Source of the DNA: CAVRAZ01 sp963719135
GTDB taxonomy: Bacteria; Pseudomonadota; Gammaproteobacteria; DSM-19610
NCBI GenBank assembly: GCA_963719135.1
Contig: CAVRAZ010000001.1
Span: 620,001 to 684,000 of the forward strand
Reading direction: 5' to 3'
Length of the DNA stretch: 64,000 bases
A model generated the notes under the pieces. It did no database searches. It was not told the DNA's origin and saw only the letters and a program-made list of their open reading frames with translations. Each line of letters opens with the position of its first letter. Within the stretch, counting starts at the first letter, position 1. Below are positions 37,303-46,468 of the stretch, one piece after another. The position numbers and the translations under genes are program-made.

Positions 37303-37540
37303 AACCCGTTGATTGAGTTTGAATGCGCAAGGGGCGACACCTGCGGCCCCGACGGCGTTGGAAGCGGCAGAACCGAAGCTTTCTTAAAAGAGCACGGCGG
37401 TTACCGGCGGCAGCCCGGCGTCGCACACGGACGCGCCGAAGAATGCGGACGGCAGGATCGGCGTCAGTTGAGGTCAGACCATCGGCGTGCCGGCTGTTTT
37501 CCGCGCCGGCATTGGATGTTCCGGCAATGGCCGGATGTTG

Positions 37541-38926
37541 TCAGGTCCGCCGCCAGCGTGTTGCGCCGGCCCCATCTTCGAGCAACACGCCCTGTTCCGC
37601 CAGCCGGCCACGGATCCGGTCGGCCTCGCTCCAGTTCTTGTGCGCGCGCGCCGTCAGGCGCGCATCGACCAATGCCTGGATCTCCACGTCGGACAGTCCA
37701 CCGGCAGCGCCGGTGGCGCCCTGCAGGTAGTGTTCCGGATCGGCCTGCAACAGGCCCAGGCGTCCGCCGAGTGCGCGCAGAGTACTCGCCAGCGTTTGCG
37801 CCTCGGCGGATTGCTGCTCGCGCGCCCGATTGACCGCCCGCGCCAGATCGAACAGGACGGCGATGGCCTCCGGCGTGTTGAAATCGTCGTTCATCGCCGC
37901 ATCGAACCGCTCGGCGTACGACGCCTCGCCGCCAGAGTCGCCCAGGTCCATATCGCGCAGCGCGGTGTAGAGACGCTGAAGGCTCTGGCGCGCCTTTTCC
38001 AGATTGTCGTCGGAATAATTGAGCGGACTCCGGTAATGGCTGGCGAGGATGAAGTAACGCACCTCCTCCGGACGATAGCGCGATAGCACCTCGCGCACGG
38101 TAAAGAAATTGCCCAGCGATTTGGACATTTTTTCTTCGTCCACCTGCACGAAGCCGTTGTGAATCCAGTAATTGACGAAGCGGCGACCGGTCGCCGCCTC
38201 GGACTGGGCGATCTCATTTTCGTGGTGCGGAAACTGCAGGTCCATGCCGCCGCCGTGGATATCGAAATGATCGCCCAACACCTCCGTCGACATCGCGGAA
38301 CACTCGATGTGCCAGCCGGGCCGCCCTTCCCCCCAGGGTGACGGCCAGCGCGGCTCGCCGGGCTTGGCCGATTTCCACAGCACGAAATCCAGCGGATCGC
38401 GCTTGGCCTCGTCGGGTTCGACCCGCGCGCCGCTGCGCAGATCGTCCAGCCGTTTGTTCGACAGCCTGCCATAGTCGCCGAATCGGGTGACCGCATAGTA
38501 AACATCGCCGTTGTCGCCGGCATAAGCGTACCCCTTCGCCATCAGAGCCTCGATCATGGCGATGATCTGCGGCATCGACTGGGTGGCGCGGGGCTCGAAC
38601 GTCGGACGTTCGACGCCCAGCGCATCGGCGTCCTCATGCATCGCGGTGATGAAACGCCCGGTCAGTTCGGCCATCGATTCGTTGTTCTGCCTGGCGCGCG
38701 CGATGATCTTGTCGTCGATATCGGTGATGTTGCGCACGTAGGTCACCTGGTATCCAATCTGCCGCAGGTGGCGCACGATCATGTCGAACACCACCAGCAC
38801 GCGTGCGTGCCCGAGGTGGCAGTAGTCGTAGACGGTCATGCCGCACACGTACATGCGCACCTGACCCGGCGTCATGGGCTCGAACGTTTCCTTGCTGCGC
38901 GTCAGGCTGTTATAAAGCTTAAGCAT
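37541..38926 (-). CDS. cysS: Cysteinyl-tRNA synthetase
   Basis: A 461-residue class I synthetase. The HIGH equivalent is in VYDYCHLGHARVLVVFD, after the zinc Cys in MYVCGMTVYD. RPGWHIECSAMS and GGGMDLQFPHHENEIAQSEA hold further zinc and active-site residues, and KMSKSLGNFFTVREVL has the KMSKS loop. The C-terminal DALR-like anticodon part follows. The ATG at 38926 gives the standard MLKLYNSLTR start, with GGGGAA upstream. It overlaps the gltX stop by eight bases, so the two synthetases are coupled. Confidence 0.97.
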   Translation of the reverse strand: MLKLYNSLTRSKETFEPMTPGQVRMYVCGMTVYDYCHLGHARVLVVFDMIVRHLRQIGYQVTYVRNITDIDDKIIARARQNNESMAELTGRFITAMHEDADALGVERPTFEPRATQSMPQIIAMIEALMAKGYAYAGDNGDVYYAVTRFGDYGRLSNKRLDDLRSGARVEPDEAKRDPLDFVLWKSAKPGEPRWPSPWGEGRPGWHIECSAMSTEVLGDHFDIHGGGMDLQFPHHENEIAQSEAATGRRFVNYWIHNGFVQVDEEKMSKSLGNFFTVREVLSRYRPEEVRYFILASHYRSPLNYSDDNLEKARQSLQRLYTALRDMDLGDSGGEASYAERFDAAMNDDFNTPEAIAVLFDLARAVNRAREQQSAEAQTLASTLRALGGRLGLLQADPEHYLQGATGAAGGLSDVEIQALVDARLTARAHKNWSEADRIRGRLAEQGVLLEDGAGATRWRRT

Positions 38927-40370
38927 GTGTGTCGTTCCCCGGGTCACATAGCCGCAGCGCAGCCTCCAGTCGCGCGCGCCGGCGTTCTTCGCCGAGCAGG
39001 TGCCAGATTCGATTCATCTCCGGACCATGATCCAGTCCGGTCAATGCCGCCCGCAACGGCATGAACAGCGGCTTGCCCTTGACTCCGGCGCGCTTGCCGA
39101 CCGACTGGGCAAACGCCTTGAACCCGTCGGCATCGCGTGCCCGCTCGTCGAGCGCAATGACAAAGAATTCAGCGCCCGCCGACCGGATCCAGTTTTCGGC
39201 ATCAGGTGTCGCCACCGGCAGCCGCGCGAACAGCCGCGGCGCCCAGTCGACCAGATCGCGCGGAAACAGCACGTTGTCACGGACGGCATCGACGAAGTCG
39301 TCAAACACCTCCGGCGCGACCCACTGAGCCAGCGCCGCGCCGGCCGTGCTTTCGACCCAGGCCACGAACTGCGCGCGATCGACGCGCTGCACCGCCAGCT
39401 TTTGCCAGTAATCGAGCTGGGCCTGGTCGTACCGCGCCGGCGCGCGGCCGAGACGCCCGATCGAAAACGCCTGAGCCAAACCGGCAAAATCCAGCAGCGC
39501 GTCGCTGCCGCAGGCGTGCCCCAGCCGCGCCAGATAGTTCAGCAGCGCGGCCGGCAGATAGCCGTCGTCACGCATCTGCCGCACGCTGCGGCTGCCGCGG
39601 CGCTTGGACAGCGGACTGCCGTCGTCGCCGACCAGCAGCGACAGGTGGCCGTAGGCCGGCGGTTTCAGATCCAGCGCTTCGAGCAGCATCAACTGGCGCG
39701 GCGTATTGGCCAGGTGGTCCTCCCCGCGGAGCACGTGCGTGATGCCCATCAGTGCGTCGTCGACGGCATTGCTGAAGAAGAACGCCGGGCTGCCGTCGCT
39801 GCGCCGCACGATGAAATCGCCGATGTCCGAACGTTCGAACCGCTGGGTTCCCCGCACCAGGTCGTCGAAACCGACGCTGCCGCTGTCGCCCACGCGAAAC
39901 CGCAGTGTCGGCCTGAACCCCTGACGCAGCTTCAGAGCGATCTCCTCGGCGGTCAACCGCGCGCAGGTCCCCGCGTACCGCGGCGCACGGCCGGCGGCCA
40001 GGCGCGCCTTGCGGTCGAGCTTGAGCTGCACATCGCTGCAGAAACAGGGATAGATCTTGCCGGCGGCGGCCAGTTGCCCGTAATAGCGGGCATACAGGCC
40101 CATGCGTTCGGACTGCAGCCAGGGCCCGCCCTGCGCACCCGTTTCCGGCCCCTCCTCCCAGTTCAGCCCCGCCCAGCGCAGGTCGCGCAGCAACCCGTCG
40201 AGAAACACCTTTCTGCTGCGCTCGGCGTCGGTATCCTCGATGCGCAGCACAAAAGCGCCCCCGGTGCGTGCGGCATGCAGGGAGTTGAACAACGCCGTGC
40301 GCAGGTTTCCGAGATGCATGTCCCCGGTCGGGCTGGGCGCGAAACGCGTCTTGGCCAAAGCTGCCGTCAT
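38919..40370 (-). CDS. gltX: Glutamyl-tRNA synthetase
   Basis: A 483-residue class Ic synthetase. FAPSPTGDMHLGNLRTALF is the HIGH region at the start, VLRGEDHLANTPRQ and HLSLLVGDDGSPLSKRRGS hold the KMSKS-type loop (LSKRR). The C-terminal helical anticodon-binding domain starts near 330. Length and the family start support the ATG at 40370; upstream in-frame codons overlap the divergent ppiB. Whether it is discriminating cannot be decided from sequence alone. Confidence 0.96.
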   Translation of the reverse strand: MTAALAKTRFAPSPTGDMHLGNLRTALFNSLHAARTGGAFVLRIEDTDAERSRKVFLDGLLRDLRWAGLNWEEGPETGAQGGPWLQSERMGLYARYYGQLAAAGKIYPCFCSDVQLKLDRKARLAAGRAPRYAGTCARLTAEEIALKLRQGFRPTLRFRVGDSGSVGFDDLVRGTQRFERSDIGDFIVRRSDGSPAFFFSNAVDDALMGITHVLRGEDHLANTPRQLMLLEALDLKPPAYGHLSLLVGDDGSPLSKRRGSRSVRQMRDDGYLPAALLNYLARLGHACGSDALLDFAGLAQAFSIGRLGRAPARYDQAQLDYWQKLAVQRVDRAQFVAWVESTAGAALAQWVAPEVFDDFVDAVRDNVLFPRDLVDWAPRLFARLPVATPDAENWIRSAGAEFFVIALDERARDADGFKAFAQSVGKRAGVKGKPLFMPLRAALTGLDHGPEMNRIWHLLGEERRRARLEAALRLCDPGNDTHA

Positions 40371-40548
40371 CCTGAGAAGTCGATAAACCACGCATGGTAG
40401 CAAAATTTTGTGGCCGACACGGAAACCATTATCATAGGCTTTCGCGGGCGGCGTGGCAGTCGACGCGAACGCCGAGTGACGGCGCCCACGCGCTGCGCCC
40501 GCCCGGCCATGACCCGAAAAGGTCCGTTTGAACAGAGGAGCGAAGACC

Positions 40549-41046
40549 GTGACCGTGCGCATGCAAACCAGCGTGGGCGACATCGTACTCGAACTGGACG
40601 CCGATAAGGCGCCGAAGACCGTGACCAATTTTCTGGACTATGCACGCGCCGGGTTCTACGACCGCACCCTGTTTCACCGGGTCATTCCCGGTTTCATGAT
40701 CCAGGGCGGCGGCTTCGAGCCGGGCATGTCGCAGAAGCGTGCCGGCGCGCCGATCGTCAACGAAGCCGACAACGGGCTGAAGAATGACATCGGCACCATC
40801 GCCATGGCGCGCACGCCCGACCCGAATTCCGCCACTTCGCAGTTCTTCATCAACGTCAAGAACAACGCCTTTCTCGACTTCAGTTCGCCGACCGCACAGG
40901 GCTGGGGCTATTGCGTGTTCGGCCGCGTGATCGACGGTATGGACACCGTGCACGCCATCGAAAAGGTTTCCACCCGTGCGCGCGACGGGCACCAGGACGT
41001 GCCCGTCGAGGATGTCGTGATTCTCAAGGTCACCGTCGAGGACTGA
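40549..41046 (+). CDS. ppiB: Cyclophilin-type peptidyl-prolyl isomerase
   Basis: A 165-residue cytoplasmic cyclophilin without signal peptide. TLFHRVIPGFMIQGGGF contains the catalytic Arg, ARTPDPNSATSQFFINV the substrate-binding Gln/Phe region, and GYCVFGRVIDGMD the last strands. GAGGAG at 40535-40540 lies eight bases before a GTG at 40549, which I take as the start. An ATG at 40528 is upstream of that ribosome site, and another lies 12 bases inside. It runs into lpxH 41 bases later, the ppiB-lpxH order known from other gammaproteobacteria. Confidence 0.94.
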   Translation: MTVRMQTSVGDIVLELDADKAPKTVTNFLDYARAGFYDRTLFHRVIPGFMIQGGGFEPGMSQKRAGAPIVNEADNGLKNDIGTIAMARTPDPNSATSQFFINVKNNAFLDFSSPTAQGWGYCVFGRVIDGMDTVHAIEKVSTRARDGHQDVPVEDVVILKVTVED

Positions 41047-41087
41047 ACGGCGCGCGCCAGCGTCGCGCAGCGACTGCCGGAGCCGGC

Positions 41088-41819
41088 TTGCGATCCCTGT
41101 TCCTTTCCGACCTGCATCTGGACGAACGTCACCCCGCCGTCATCGCGCGGTTCGTGCGCCTGCTGCGTGAAGCGGCGGCACAGGCGGATGCAGTGTATAT
41201 CCTGGGCGATCTGTTCGAGTTGTGGATCGGCGACGATCATGTCGAGCCCGGGCTGACGTGTGTGCTGAATGCGTTACGCACGCTGAGCGATGGCGGCACG
41301 CGCCTTTCGATCATGCGCGGCAATCGCGATTTTCTCCTGGGCGGCGCATTCGCCGAACGCACCGGTTGCCGACTGATCGAAGACCCCTGCCTTATCGAAC
41401 TGGCCGGTGGGTCCGCGCTGCTCTGCCACGGCGACGCACTGTGCAGCGACGACGCGGACTATCAAGCGTTTCGCCTGCGGGTCCGCGACGCAGACTGGCA
41501 ACGCGCTTTTCTGGCCAGACCGGTAGCCGAACGGTTGCAGTTGGCAAGAGCGGCGCGCAACATGAGCCGCGAAGCGACCCGGGACAAACCGGACGCGATC
41601 ATGGACATCAATCCGCAAGCCGTGCGGCAGCTCATGCGCCGGCACCGCACCCGCGTCCTGATCCACGGACATACCCACCGCCCCGGCATTCATCACGTCG
41701 ACCTCGACGGCTCGCCGGCCCGGCGCATCGTGCTGGGCGACTGGCCGGAGCGGGCGACGCTGCTGATCGCCGATGCCGGTCGGTTGGTCCTGGAACCGGT
41801 CGATGTGCTGGTGGCGTGA
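41088..41819 (+). CDS. lpxH: UDP-2,3-diacylglucosamine diphosphatase
   Basis: A 243-residue peripheral membrane metallophosphatase making lipid X in lipid A synthesis. The five metal motifs are all present: LFLSDLHLDERHP, YILGDLFELWIGDD, MRGNRDFLLG, CHGDALCSDDADYQ and HGHTHRPGIH. The family start sits at a TTG codon (41088) with GGAG five bases before it; no ATG fits. The frame is open further upstream but over ppiB. The TTG start suggests modest translation. Confidence 0.95.
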   Translation: MRSLFLSDLHLDERHPAVIARFVRLLREAAAQADAVYILGDLFELWIGDDHVEPGLTCVLNALRTLSDGGTRLSIMRGNRDFLLGGAFAERTGCRLIEDPCLIELAGGSALLCHGDALCSDDADYQAFRLRVRDADWQRAFLARPVAERLQLARAARNMSREATRDKPDAIMDINPQAVRQLMRRHRTRVLIHGHTHRPGIHHVDLDGSPARRIVLGDWPERATLLIADAGRLVLEPVDVLVA

Positions 41820-41825
41820 TCATTT

Positions 41826-42007
41826 GGAATCAAGTATCTGACACAAATGGCGCTTACTTAACTCTGAATTCAGGGGTTTCGTCATTCCGGCGAAGGCCGG
41901 AATCCAGGAAAACTACCACTATTGCAGATTCTGGATCCCGGCCTTCGCCGGGATGACGGCAGTTCTGGGCTTAAGTAAGTGCCATTCGTATCTGACACCT
42001 TGATTCC
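41826..42007. repeat. 182-bp MITE-like element enclosing a REP pair
   Basis: Outer ends are long imperfect inverted repeats: GGAATCAAGTATCTGACAC with AATGGCGCTTACTTAA at 41826-41861, against CTTAAGTAAGTGCCATT and TCTGACACCTTGATTCC at 41970-42007. Inside lies a REP pair, 41881-41907 and 41931-41957, with core GTCATYCCGGCGAAGGCCGG. Nothing in it codes. The rest of the 363-base gap to 42182 shows no feature. Confidence 0.75.
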
Positions 42008-42182
42008 CTGTTGAGACTTGCATGACCGCTTGCCGGATTCGCAGCGCCGGGCCTGTCCGCGAAGGGCTTTCCGGTGCCACCGGTTCGCGGCCAAGCGCGC
42101 TCCTGCAGGGGTTGGCCTTCCAGGTAATGCTCAATGGCTTGTCTGGGACAATCCGAATTTTCCGGCAGCCGCCGTGCCGGCG

Positions 42183-42860
42183 TCAATACCTGCGATAATC
42201 CGCCGGCAGCGCAAACAGGGCGTCATCGACCTCGATGGGTTCGCCGGGCTTGACCAGGTTCTTGCGCCGGCCGTACACGTCCCATTCCTCCACCGGCAGC
42301 CCGTAGGACAGGTCCCGTGCGGGCGCATACACGTAGCGCGTCATGAAACACCCGTCGCGGAATTCCTCGGGCGTGTTGTCGAGCGTCTTCAACTGGCGCG
42401 CCGCCAGTACCTGCGCGAACTCCAGCAGCGCCCGGCTGACGCCATCGTCGAGGCCGGGCACGATCAGCGCGCCGTAACAGAACCGGCCGTCGGCAAACAC
42501 CTGTAACTCGCGCACCGCCTTGCCGTCGATTGGCGGCGCGTCGGGATGTTCGGTCCAGCGCTCTTCGATGTGCAGCGCGGGCGGCGCCGCCGCCGGTCCG
42601 GCGCTGCCGTCGATCACCAGGATGGTTTTCGACTCGCGCACCACGCTGTAGACAATTTTCTTTTTGCGATCCAGCAGGACGAATCCGTCCTTGGCGTCGC
42701 CGCTGTCCGAACGCATGAAATCGTCGGTGACGATATAGCGCAGCGGATAGGAGCCGGTGCCCTGCTCCTGTTCGCCGTACCAGACCACGACACCCTGCCC
42801 GGCGCGGGCCGCGGACGCCGTCAGCAGCGCGATCGTCAACAGTCCGTTTCTTGAAATCAT
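42183..42860 (-). CDS. Secreted protein of unknown function
   Basis: A 225-residue protein with a signal peptide (MISRNGLLTIALLTASAARA, cleavage near residue 20). The mature part reads like a beta-rich domain: VVVWYGEQEQGTGSYPLRYIV, FMRSDSGDAKDGFVLLDRKK, then DGRFCYGALIVPGLDDGV and DGCFMTRYVYAPARDLSYGL. Two Cys could form a disulfide. I do not recognise a named family; a DUF4412-like outer-membrane or periplasmic protein is a guess. It starts one base after the DUF455 stop, so it is translated with it. Confidence 0.75.
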   Translation of the reverse strand: MISRNGLLTIALLTASAARAGQGVVVWYGEQEQGTGSYPLRYIVTDDFMRSDSGDAKDGFVLLDRKKKIVYSVVRESKTILVIDGSAGPAAAPPALHIEERWTEHPDAPPIDGKAVRELQVFADGRFCYGALIVPGLDDGVSRALLEFAQVLAARQLKTLDNTPEEFRDGCFMTRYVYAPARDLSYGLPVEEWDVYGRRKNLVKPGEPIEVDDALFALPADYRRY

Positions 42861-42861
42861 C

Positions 42862-43668
42862 TCAGGAGCCCTCCGCCAGCCGCTCCAGGTTTTCGAGTTC
42901 CCGCTCCGAAAAGCCGGCGCGCAGCCGCGCCTCGCGATGGAACGGACCCTTGACCCTGCCTTTCATGTAGTGCGCCAACAGCCGCTCGAAGGTTTCAACC
43001 GGCCCAAGGCCGCGCTGTCCGCACAGATACCGGAACCAGCGCGTGCCGATTTCCACGTGTCCGATTTCGTCGCGCAGAATGATCTCCGGAACCGCGACGC
43101 TGGCCGCATCGCCCGCCTTGTCCAGTTTATCCATGATGCCGGGCGTCACGTCGAGGCCGCGCGCCTCCAGCACGCGGGGCACCAGCGCCATGCGGACCAG
43201 GGGATCGTGCGCCGTTGCACAGGCCATTTCCCACAAGCCGTCGTGCGCGTCGAATGCACCGTAATCATAACCCAGTGCAATCAGGCGTTCGCGCAACAGT
43301 TGGAAATGTTGCGCCTCTTCCGCAGCGACGCGTATCCAGTCGGCGTAGAAGCCGTCGGGCAGGTCGCGGAACCGGTAGACCGCATCCCAGGCGAGATTGA
43401 TGGCGTTGAATTCGATGTGCGCCAGCGCATGCAGCAGCGCGGCGCGGCCCTCGACGCTGCCCGGCCGGCGCCGTGGAAGCGCGCGCGGCGGCACCAGCCG
43501 CGGCCGCAGCGGACGCCCGGGCGCGCCGATGGCTTCCGGCGCCGGCCCCACGCCACGTGCGAGTTCGTCGGCCTGCCATCGGCCGGCAACCCGGGCTGTC
43601 AGCCGGCATTTCACCGCCGGGTCGGCGCAGAGGATGCAGGCGCGCGCGCTGTCGAAAAGCGATGTCAT
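42862..43668 (-). CDS. DUF455 family ferritin-like protein
   Basis: A 268-residue helical protein starting MTSLFDSARACILC. RAALLHALAHIEFNAINLAWDA has the first E/H pair and WIRVAAEEAQHFQLLRERL the second; DEIGHVEIGTRWFRYLC carries the third. This is a ferritin-like four-helix bundle with carboxylate and His ligands, as in DUF455 proteins. Their role is not firmly known. CAGGA lies five bases before this ATG; an in-frame ATG ten codons earlier (43698) is also possible. The AHIEFNAI and EAQHF motifs predict a di-metal site. It forms a two-gene unit with the secreted protein. Confidence 0.88.
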   Translation of the reverse strand: MTSLFDSARACILCADPAVKCRLTARVAGRWQADELARGVGPAPEAIGAPGRPLRPRLVPPRALPRRRPGSVEGRAALLHALAHIEFNAINLAWDAVYRFRDLPDGFYADWIRVAAEEAQHFQLLRERLIALGYDYGAFDAHDGLWEMACATAHDPLVRMALVPRVLEARGLDVTPGIMDKLDKAGDAASVAVPEIILRDEIGHVEIGTRWFRYLCGQRGLGPVETFERLLAHYMKGRVKGPFHREARLRAGFSERELENLERLAEGS

Positions 43669-43817
43669 GATGTCCTGGTGACTCGACGAGGCTGTCATGT
43701 AATCCTGGCAGTTGCATGAACAACCCGCCCGGATTCTACCGAATTCTGTGGGTTACGGGTTACAGGGCGGGTAAGGGCCCTGTGGGTGGAATTCACCTCG
43801 GGTGAAACTCAACACGC

Positions 43818-43957
43818 GTGCGCAGGTTGGCGCTGAGCGCAGCGAAGCCCAACAATCAGCGGTCCGGCGTTACGCGCGCGCAGGTCGGCGCTGGGCATAG
43901 CGACGCCCAACGATCAGCGATCCCCGTTGGGCGTCGCTGTGCTCAGCCCGACCTACA
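43818..43957. repeat. Tandem 48-bp repeat with an inverted third copy
   Basis: Copy 1 at 43818-43865 and copy 2 at 43876-43923 share GCGCAGGTYGGCGCTGRGC and RCCCAACRATCAGCG; about 40 of 48 bases agree. A shorter inverted copy follows at 43925-43957 (CGTTGGGCGTCGCTGTGC...CCGACCTAC). This is the widespread 'TAGGTTGGGCTGAGC...GCCCAAC' dispersed repeat. The remainder of 43669-44033 is gene-free. Confidence 0.75.
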
Positions 43958-44033
43958 TTAGATTCGCTGCTTCGGCAAAGTCCGAACCTCGACCGCCGGG
44001 CAAACCAGGGAAGCGCCTTGCCGTCCCGCGCCG

Positions 44034-45263
44034 TCAGGAGACCCACCCGACCACCAGATCGTTCAGGTTCGTTCCCGTCGGTCCGGTGGTCACCAGGTCG
44101 CCGCTGGCTTCGAGAAACCGGCCGGCATCCGCCCGCACCAGGCAGTCCAGCGGGTCCAGTTCCGCCAGACGGCCGCGTGCGACAGTGCCGCCATCGACCA
44201 GCGCGCCGGCATCATCAGTCGGGCCGTCGCTGCCGTCGGTGCCCAGCGCGAGCAGGAGGATGCGCCGGTCACCCTCGAGTATCCGCGCGGCCGCCAGCGC
44301 CAGGTGCTGGCAGCGCCCGCCGGTGCCCGGGGCGTGCGGCAGCACTAGGGTCGGTTCACCGCCCCAGACGTGCACGCCCGCGCCGCCCTGCCGGAGTTGT
44401 CGCACGAGCTGTTCACCGGTCGCGCGCGCATCGCCGGTCAGCGGCGCCTCGTGCACGAATACCGGCACGCCGTCGGCCCGCACCCGCCGTGCGAACGCCT
44501 CGCGCGCGCTGCCGTTGTTGGCGATGATCCGATAATCGACGGTCACCTGCGGCGCGACCCGTCGCGACGGACTCAGCTTCGCCGCCAGCCAGGCCGGCAA
44601 CCCGGCGGGCAGGGGATCCTCCGCCGGCGCTGTCACCAGACCCGAGCCGATGGCCGCAACCGCGTCGCCGAGGACATCCGACAGCGCCAGCACCTGCACT
44701 CGCCGGCCGCCCAGGTAGTCGAGCAGGCCGCCCCCCTTGATCAGGGACAGCCGGCGGCGCACGGCGTTGACGTGCGCGATGTCCAGGCCGCTGGCGAGCA
44801 GCCAGCTATTCGCGCGCCGCAAATCGTCGAGTTGCACGTTCGGCGGCAACACCTCGACAAGGCTCGACGCGCCCCCGGAAATCAGCAGCAAAAGATCCCG
44901 TGTCGGTTCGCGCGCGAGCAGCCGCAACAAAGTCGCACCGGCATCGAGGCTGCGTGCATCCGGCACCGGATGGCCCGCCTCGAGCACCTCTGCCCGCGCC
45001 GCGCGCAGGCACGCGCGCCAGGGCCCGGCGTGATCCTGCTTGGTGATCACCAGGCCCTGTTCGAAACGATCGGCGCCGGCACGGCGCACCGCGCCGCAGG
45101 CCATGGACGCGGCGGCCTTGCCGACGGCCACGAGCAGCGATTGCGCAGGCAACGCAATGGAATCCAGCGCAGCCATGACCAGCGTTTCGCCCGACAGCTC
45201 GGCAAGCGTCGCCGACATCCAGGCCAGCAGCCCGGTTCGGCGTTTATTATCCTCACATTTCAA
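44034..45263 (-). CDS. gckA: Glycerate 2-kinase (MOFRL family, GckA/TtuD type)
   Basis: A 409-residue kinase turning glycerate into 2-phosphoglycerate. The N-terminal DUF4147 domain has LVAVGKAAASMACGAV, GHPVPDARSLDAGATLL and LLLISGGASSLVEVLPP. The C-terminal MOFRL domain has VWGGEPTLVLP, GGRCQHLALAAARIL, LALGTDGSDGPTDDAGALVD and TGPTGTNLNDLVVG. The first codon of the open frame is TTG, without a good ribosome site; an ATG at 45218 is the alternative. It may work with the aminotransferase at 13274 in glyoxylate/serine routes, but they are far apart. Confidence 0.9.
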   Translation of the reverse strand: MKCEDNKRRTGLLAWMSATLAELSGETLVMAALDSIALPAQSLLVAVGKAAASMACGAVRRAGADRFEQGLVITKQDHAGPWRACLRAARAEVLEAGHPVPDARSLDAGATLLRLLAREPTRDLLLLISGGASSLVEVLPPNVQLDDLRRANSWLLASGLDIAHVNAVRRRLSLIKGGGLLDYLGGRRVQVLALSDVLGDAVAAIGSGLVTAPAEDPLPAGLPAWLAAKLSPSRRVAPQVTVDYRIIANNGSAREAFARRVRADGVPVFVHEAPLTGDARATGEQLVRQLRQGGAGVHVWGGEPTLVLPHAPGTGGRCQHLALAAARILEGDRRILLLALGTDGSDGPTDDAGALVDGGTVARGRLAELDPLDCLVRADAGRFLEASGDLVTTGPTGTNLNDLVVGWVS

Positions 45264-45386
45264 TCGGCTAACGAACCGGATAAAGGAAACCTGTTGAATT
45301 AGACCAAGTTAAGACAACGAATTGTTTTGACAGGCCCAATTGGATTGTGCATGCTGAATCGCCGAGGTTCCAGTGGAGTGATCGCC

Positions 45387-45734
45387 ATGGTCAAGCAACT
45401 GCATACCATCGAAATCTACGAACCCTACGAATACGCGGGCCCCAATCCCCTGCACGTGGAAGGCATCGCGGTTCTGCAAGGCCCCATGCGTACCCACTAC
45501 TATCTGCTCGACGTCGCGGCGCCGTTCGAACACCAGCAGACACAGGTGATGCAATTGCTGGTGGCGCCGCGTTACACCGGGGACCACATCGACCGCGCGG
45601 TTTCCAGCACCTGCACCGTGAATATCGCCTGCGTGCCGCTCGACGAACATCTCGATCCGGACGCGTTGCTGACGTTCGACAATGTGCACCGCTGGGGCGT
45701 CGGCAAGATATCACCCACGGCACCCGGCCACTGA
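45387..45734 (+). CDS. Hypothetical protein, 115 residues
   Basis: A small soluble protein starting MVKQLHTIEIYEPYEY; AGTGGAG lies eight bases before the ATG, so translation is well supported. It contains a mixed beta pattern, HYYLLDVAAPFEHQQTQVM and LLVAPRYTGDHIDRAV, and ends with NVHRWGVGKISPTAPGH. No signal peptide, membrane segment or known motif is seen. It stands alone between gckA (divergent) and the SIMPL gene (convergent). Confidence 0.7.
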   Translation: MVKQLHTIEIYEPYEYAGPNPLHVEGIAVLQGPMRTHYYLLDVAAPFEHQQTQVMQLLVAPRYTGDHIDRAVSSTCTVNIACVPLDEHLDPDALLTFDNVHRWGVGKISPTAPGH

Positions 45735-45743
45735 AGCGCGCGC

Positions 45744-46439
45744 TCAGCGGCGCAGCGTGATCGTGCCGCCGGCCTGCACGCTGACCTTGCTGGTGCCGGC
45801 TTCCAGTGCCGCTGGCGCAGCGCTCATGGTCGCAACCGAGCGCATGGATTCGGCGCGCACCGGCGGGATGTAACCCTGGTCCGCCGTGTTGATCGACAGC
45901 GAAACGATCTGGTAGTCCTTGGCGTCCAGAGTACGTGCAACCAGCGCCGCGCGTTCCTTGAAGCGCGCCAGCACATCCGCGATCATCTCATTCTCGGCCG
46001 CCCGTCTGGCCTGGTTCGAGACGGAGAACTGCAGCGACTGCACCTGCAGTTTTTCCTGCAGTTTTCCGACCAGCAGGCTCAGCCGGTTCACGTCCCCACT
46101 TGCCAACATCAGGTCCTGCCGACCGCGCCAGCGCACGATCTTGCGGTCGTCGTAGACCGGCGAGGTCTGGTAGCCGCCCGTGCGCGCCTTGACGGCGGAC
46201 TCCTGACCGGCCAGATCCAGCGCCCAGCGCATCGACTGGTTGATGGTCGCGGCCAGCGCGTCGGGTTGCTTGTCCTCGCTGATCACGCTGAGCATCGCGT
46301 CGACCTGATCGTTGTCCATGTCCCGCTCGACGGCGACCTGGAAACTGATCTGGTCCAGCGGCTGTTCGCGCTCGTCGGCCTGCACACCGCCGGCCAGCGC
46401 GGCCAGCAGACAGACGCCCGGCAATCCCGATTTCCACAT
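45744..46439 (-). CDS. SIMPL (DUF541) domain exported protein
   Basis: A 231-residue protein with a signal peptide (MWKSGLPGVCLLAALAGGVQA). The mature part is a single SIMPL domain: ISFQVAVERDMDNDQVDAML, then INQSMRWALDLAGQ, YQTSPVYDDRKIVRWRGRQD, LASGDVNRLSLLVGKLQEKL and a closing strand region. The family occurs in periplasmic proteins linked to oxidative stress in E. coli (YggE), but the biochemical role is not clear. GGAGGAG precedes the ATG. It lies 29 bases after metZ on the same strand. Confidence 0.88.
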   Translation of the reverse strand: MWKSGLPGVCLLAALAGGVQADEREQPLDQISFQVAVERDMDNDQVDAMLSVISEDKQPDALAATINQSMRWALDLAGQESAVKARTGGYQTSPVYDDRKIVRWRGRQDLMLASGDVNRLSLLVGKLQEKLQVQSLQFSVSNQARRAAENEMIADVLARFKERAALVARTLDAKDYQIVSLSINTADQGYIPPVRAESMRSVATMSAAPAALEAGTSKVSVQAGGTITLRR

Positions 46440-46468
46440 AGCTTTACTCCTCCGCATGGCCAATCGTG

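Noticed and set aside
36926..37426. Long N-terminal extension of the GGDEF/EAL gene
   Set aside because: The extension overlaps the small membrane gene in another frame and is Arg-rich and unlike protein. The ATG with ATGA overlap at 36925 is the better start.
43818..43923. Possible CRISPR from two direct repeats
   Set aside because: Only two imperfect 48-base copies with a ten-base gap and an inverted third copy, and no cas genes. It is a dispersed palindromic repeat.
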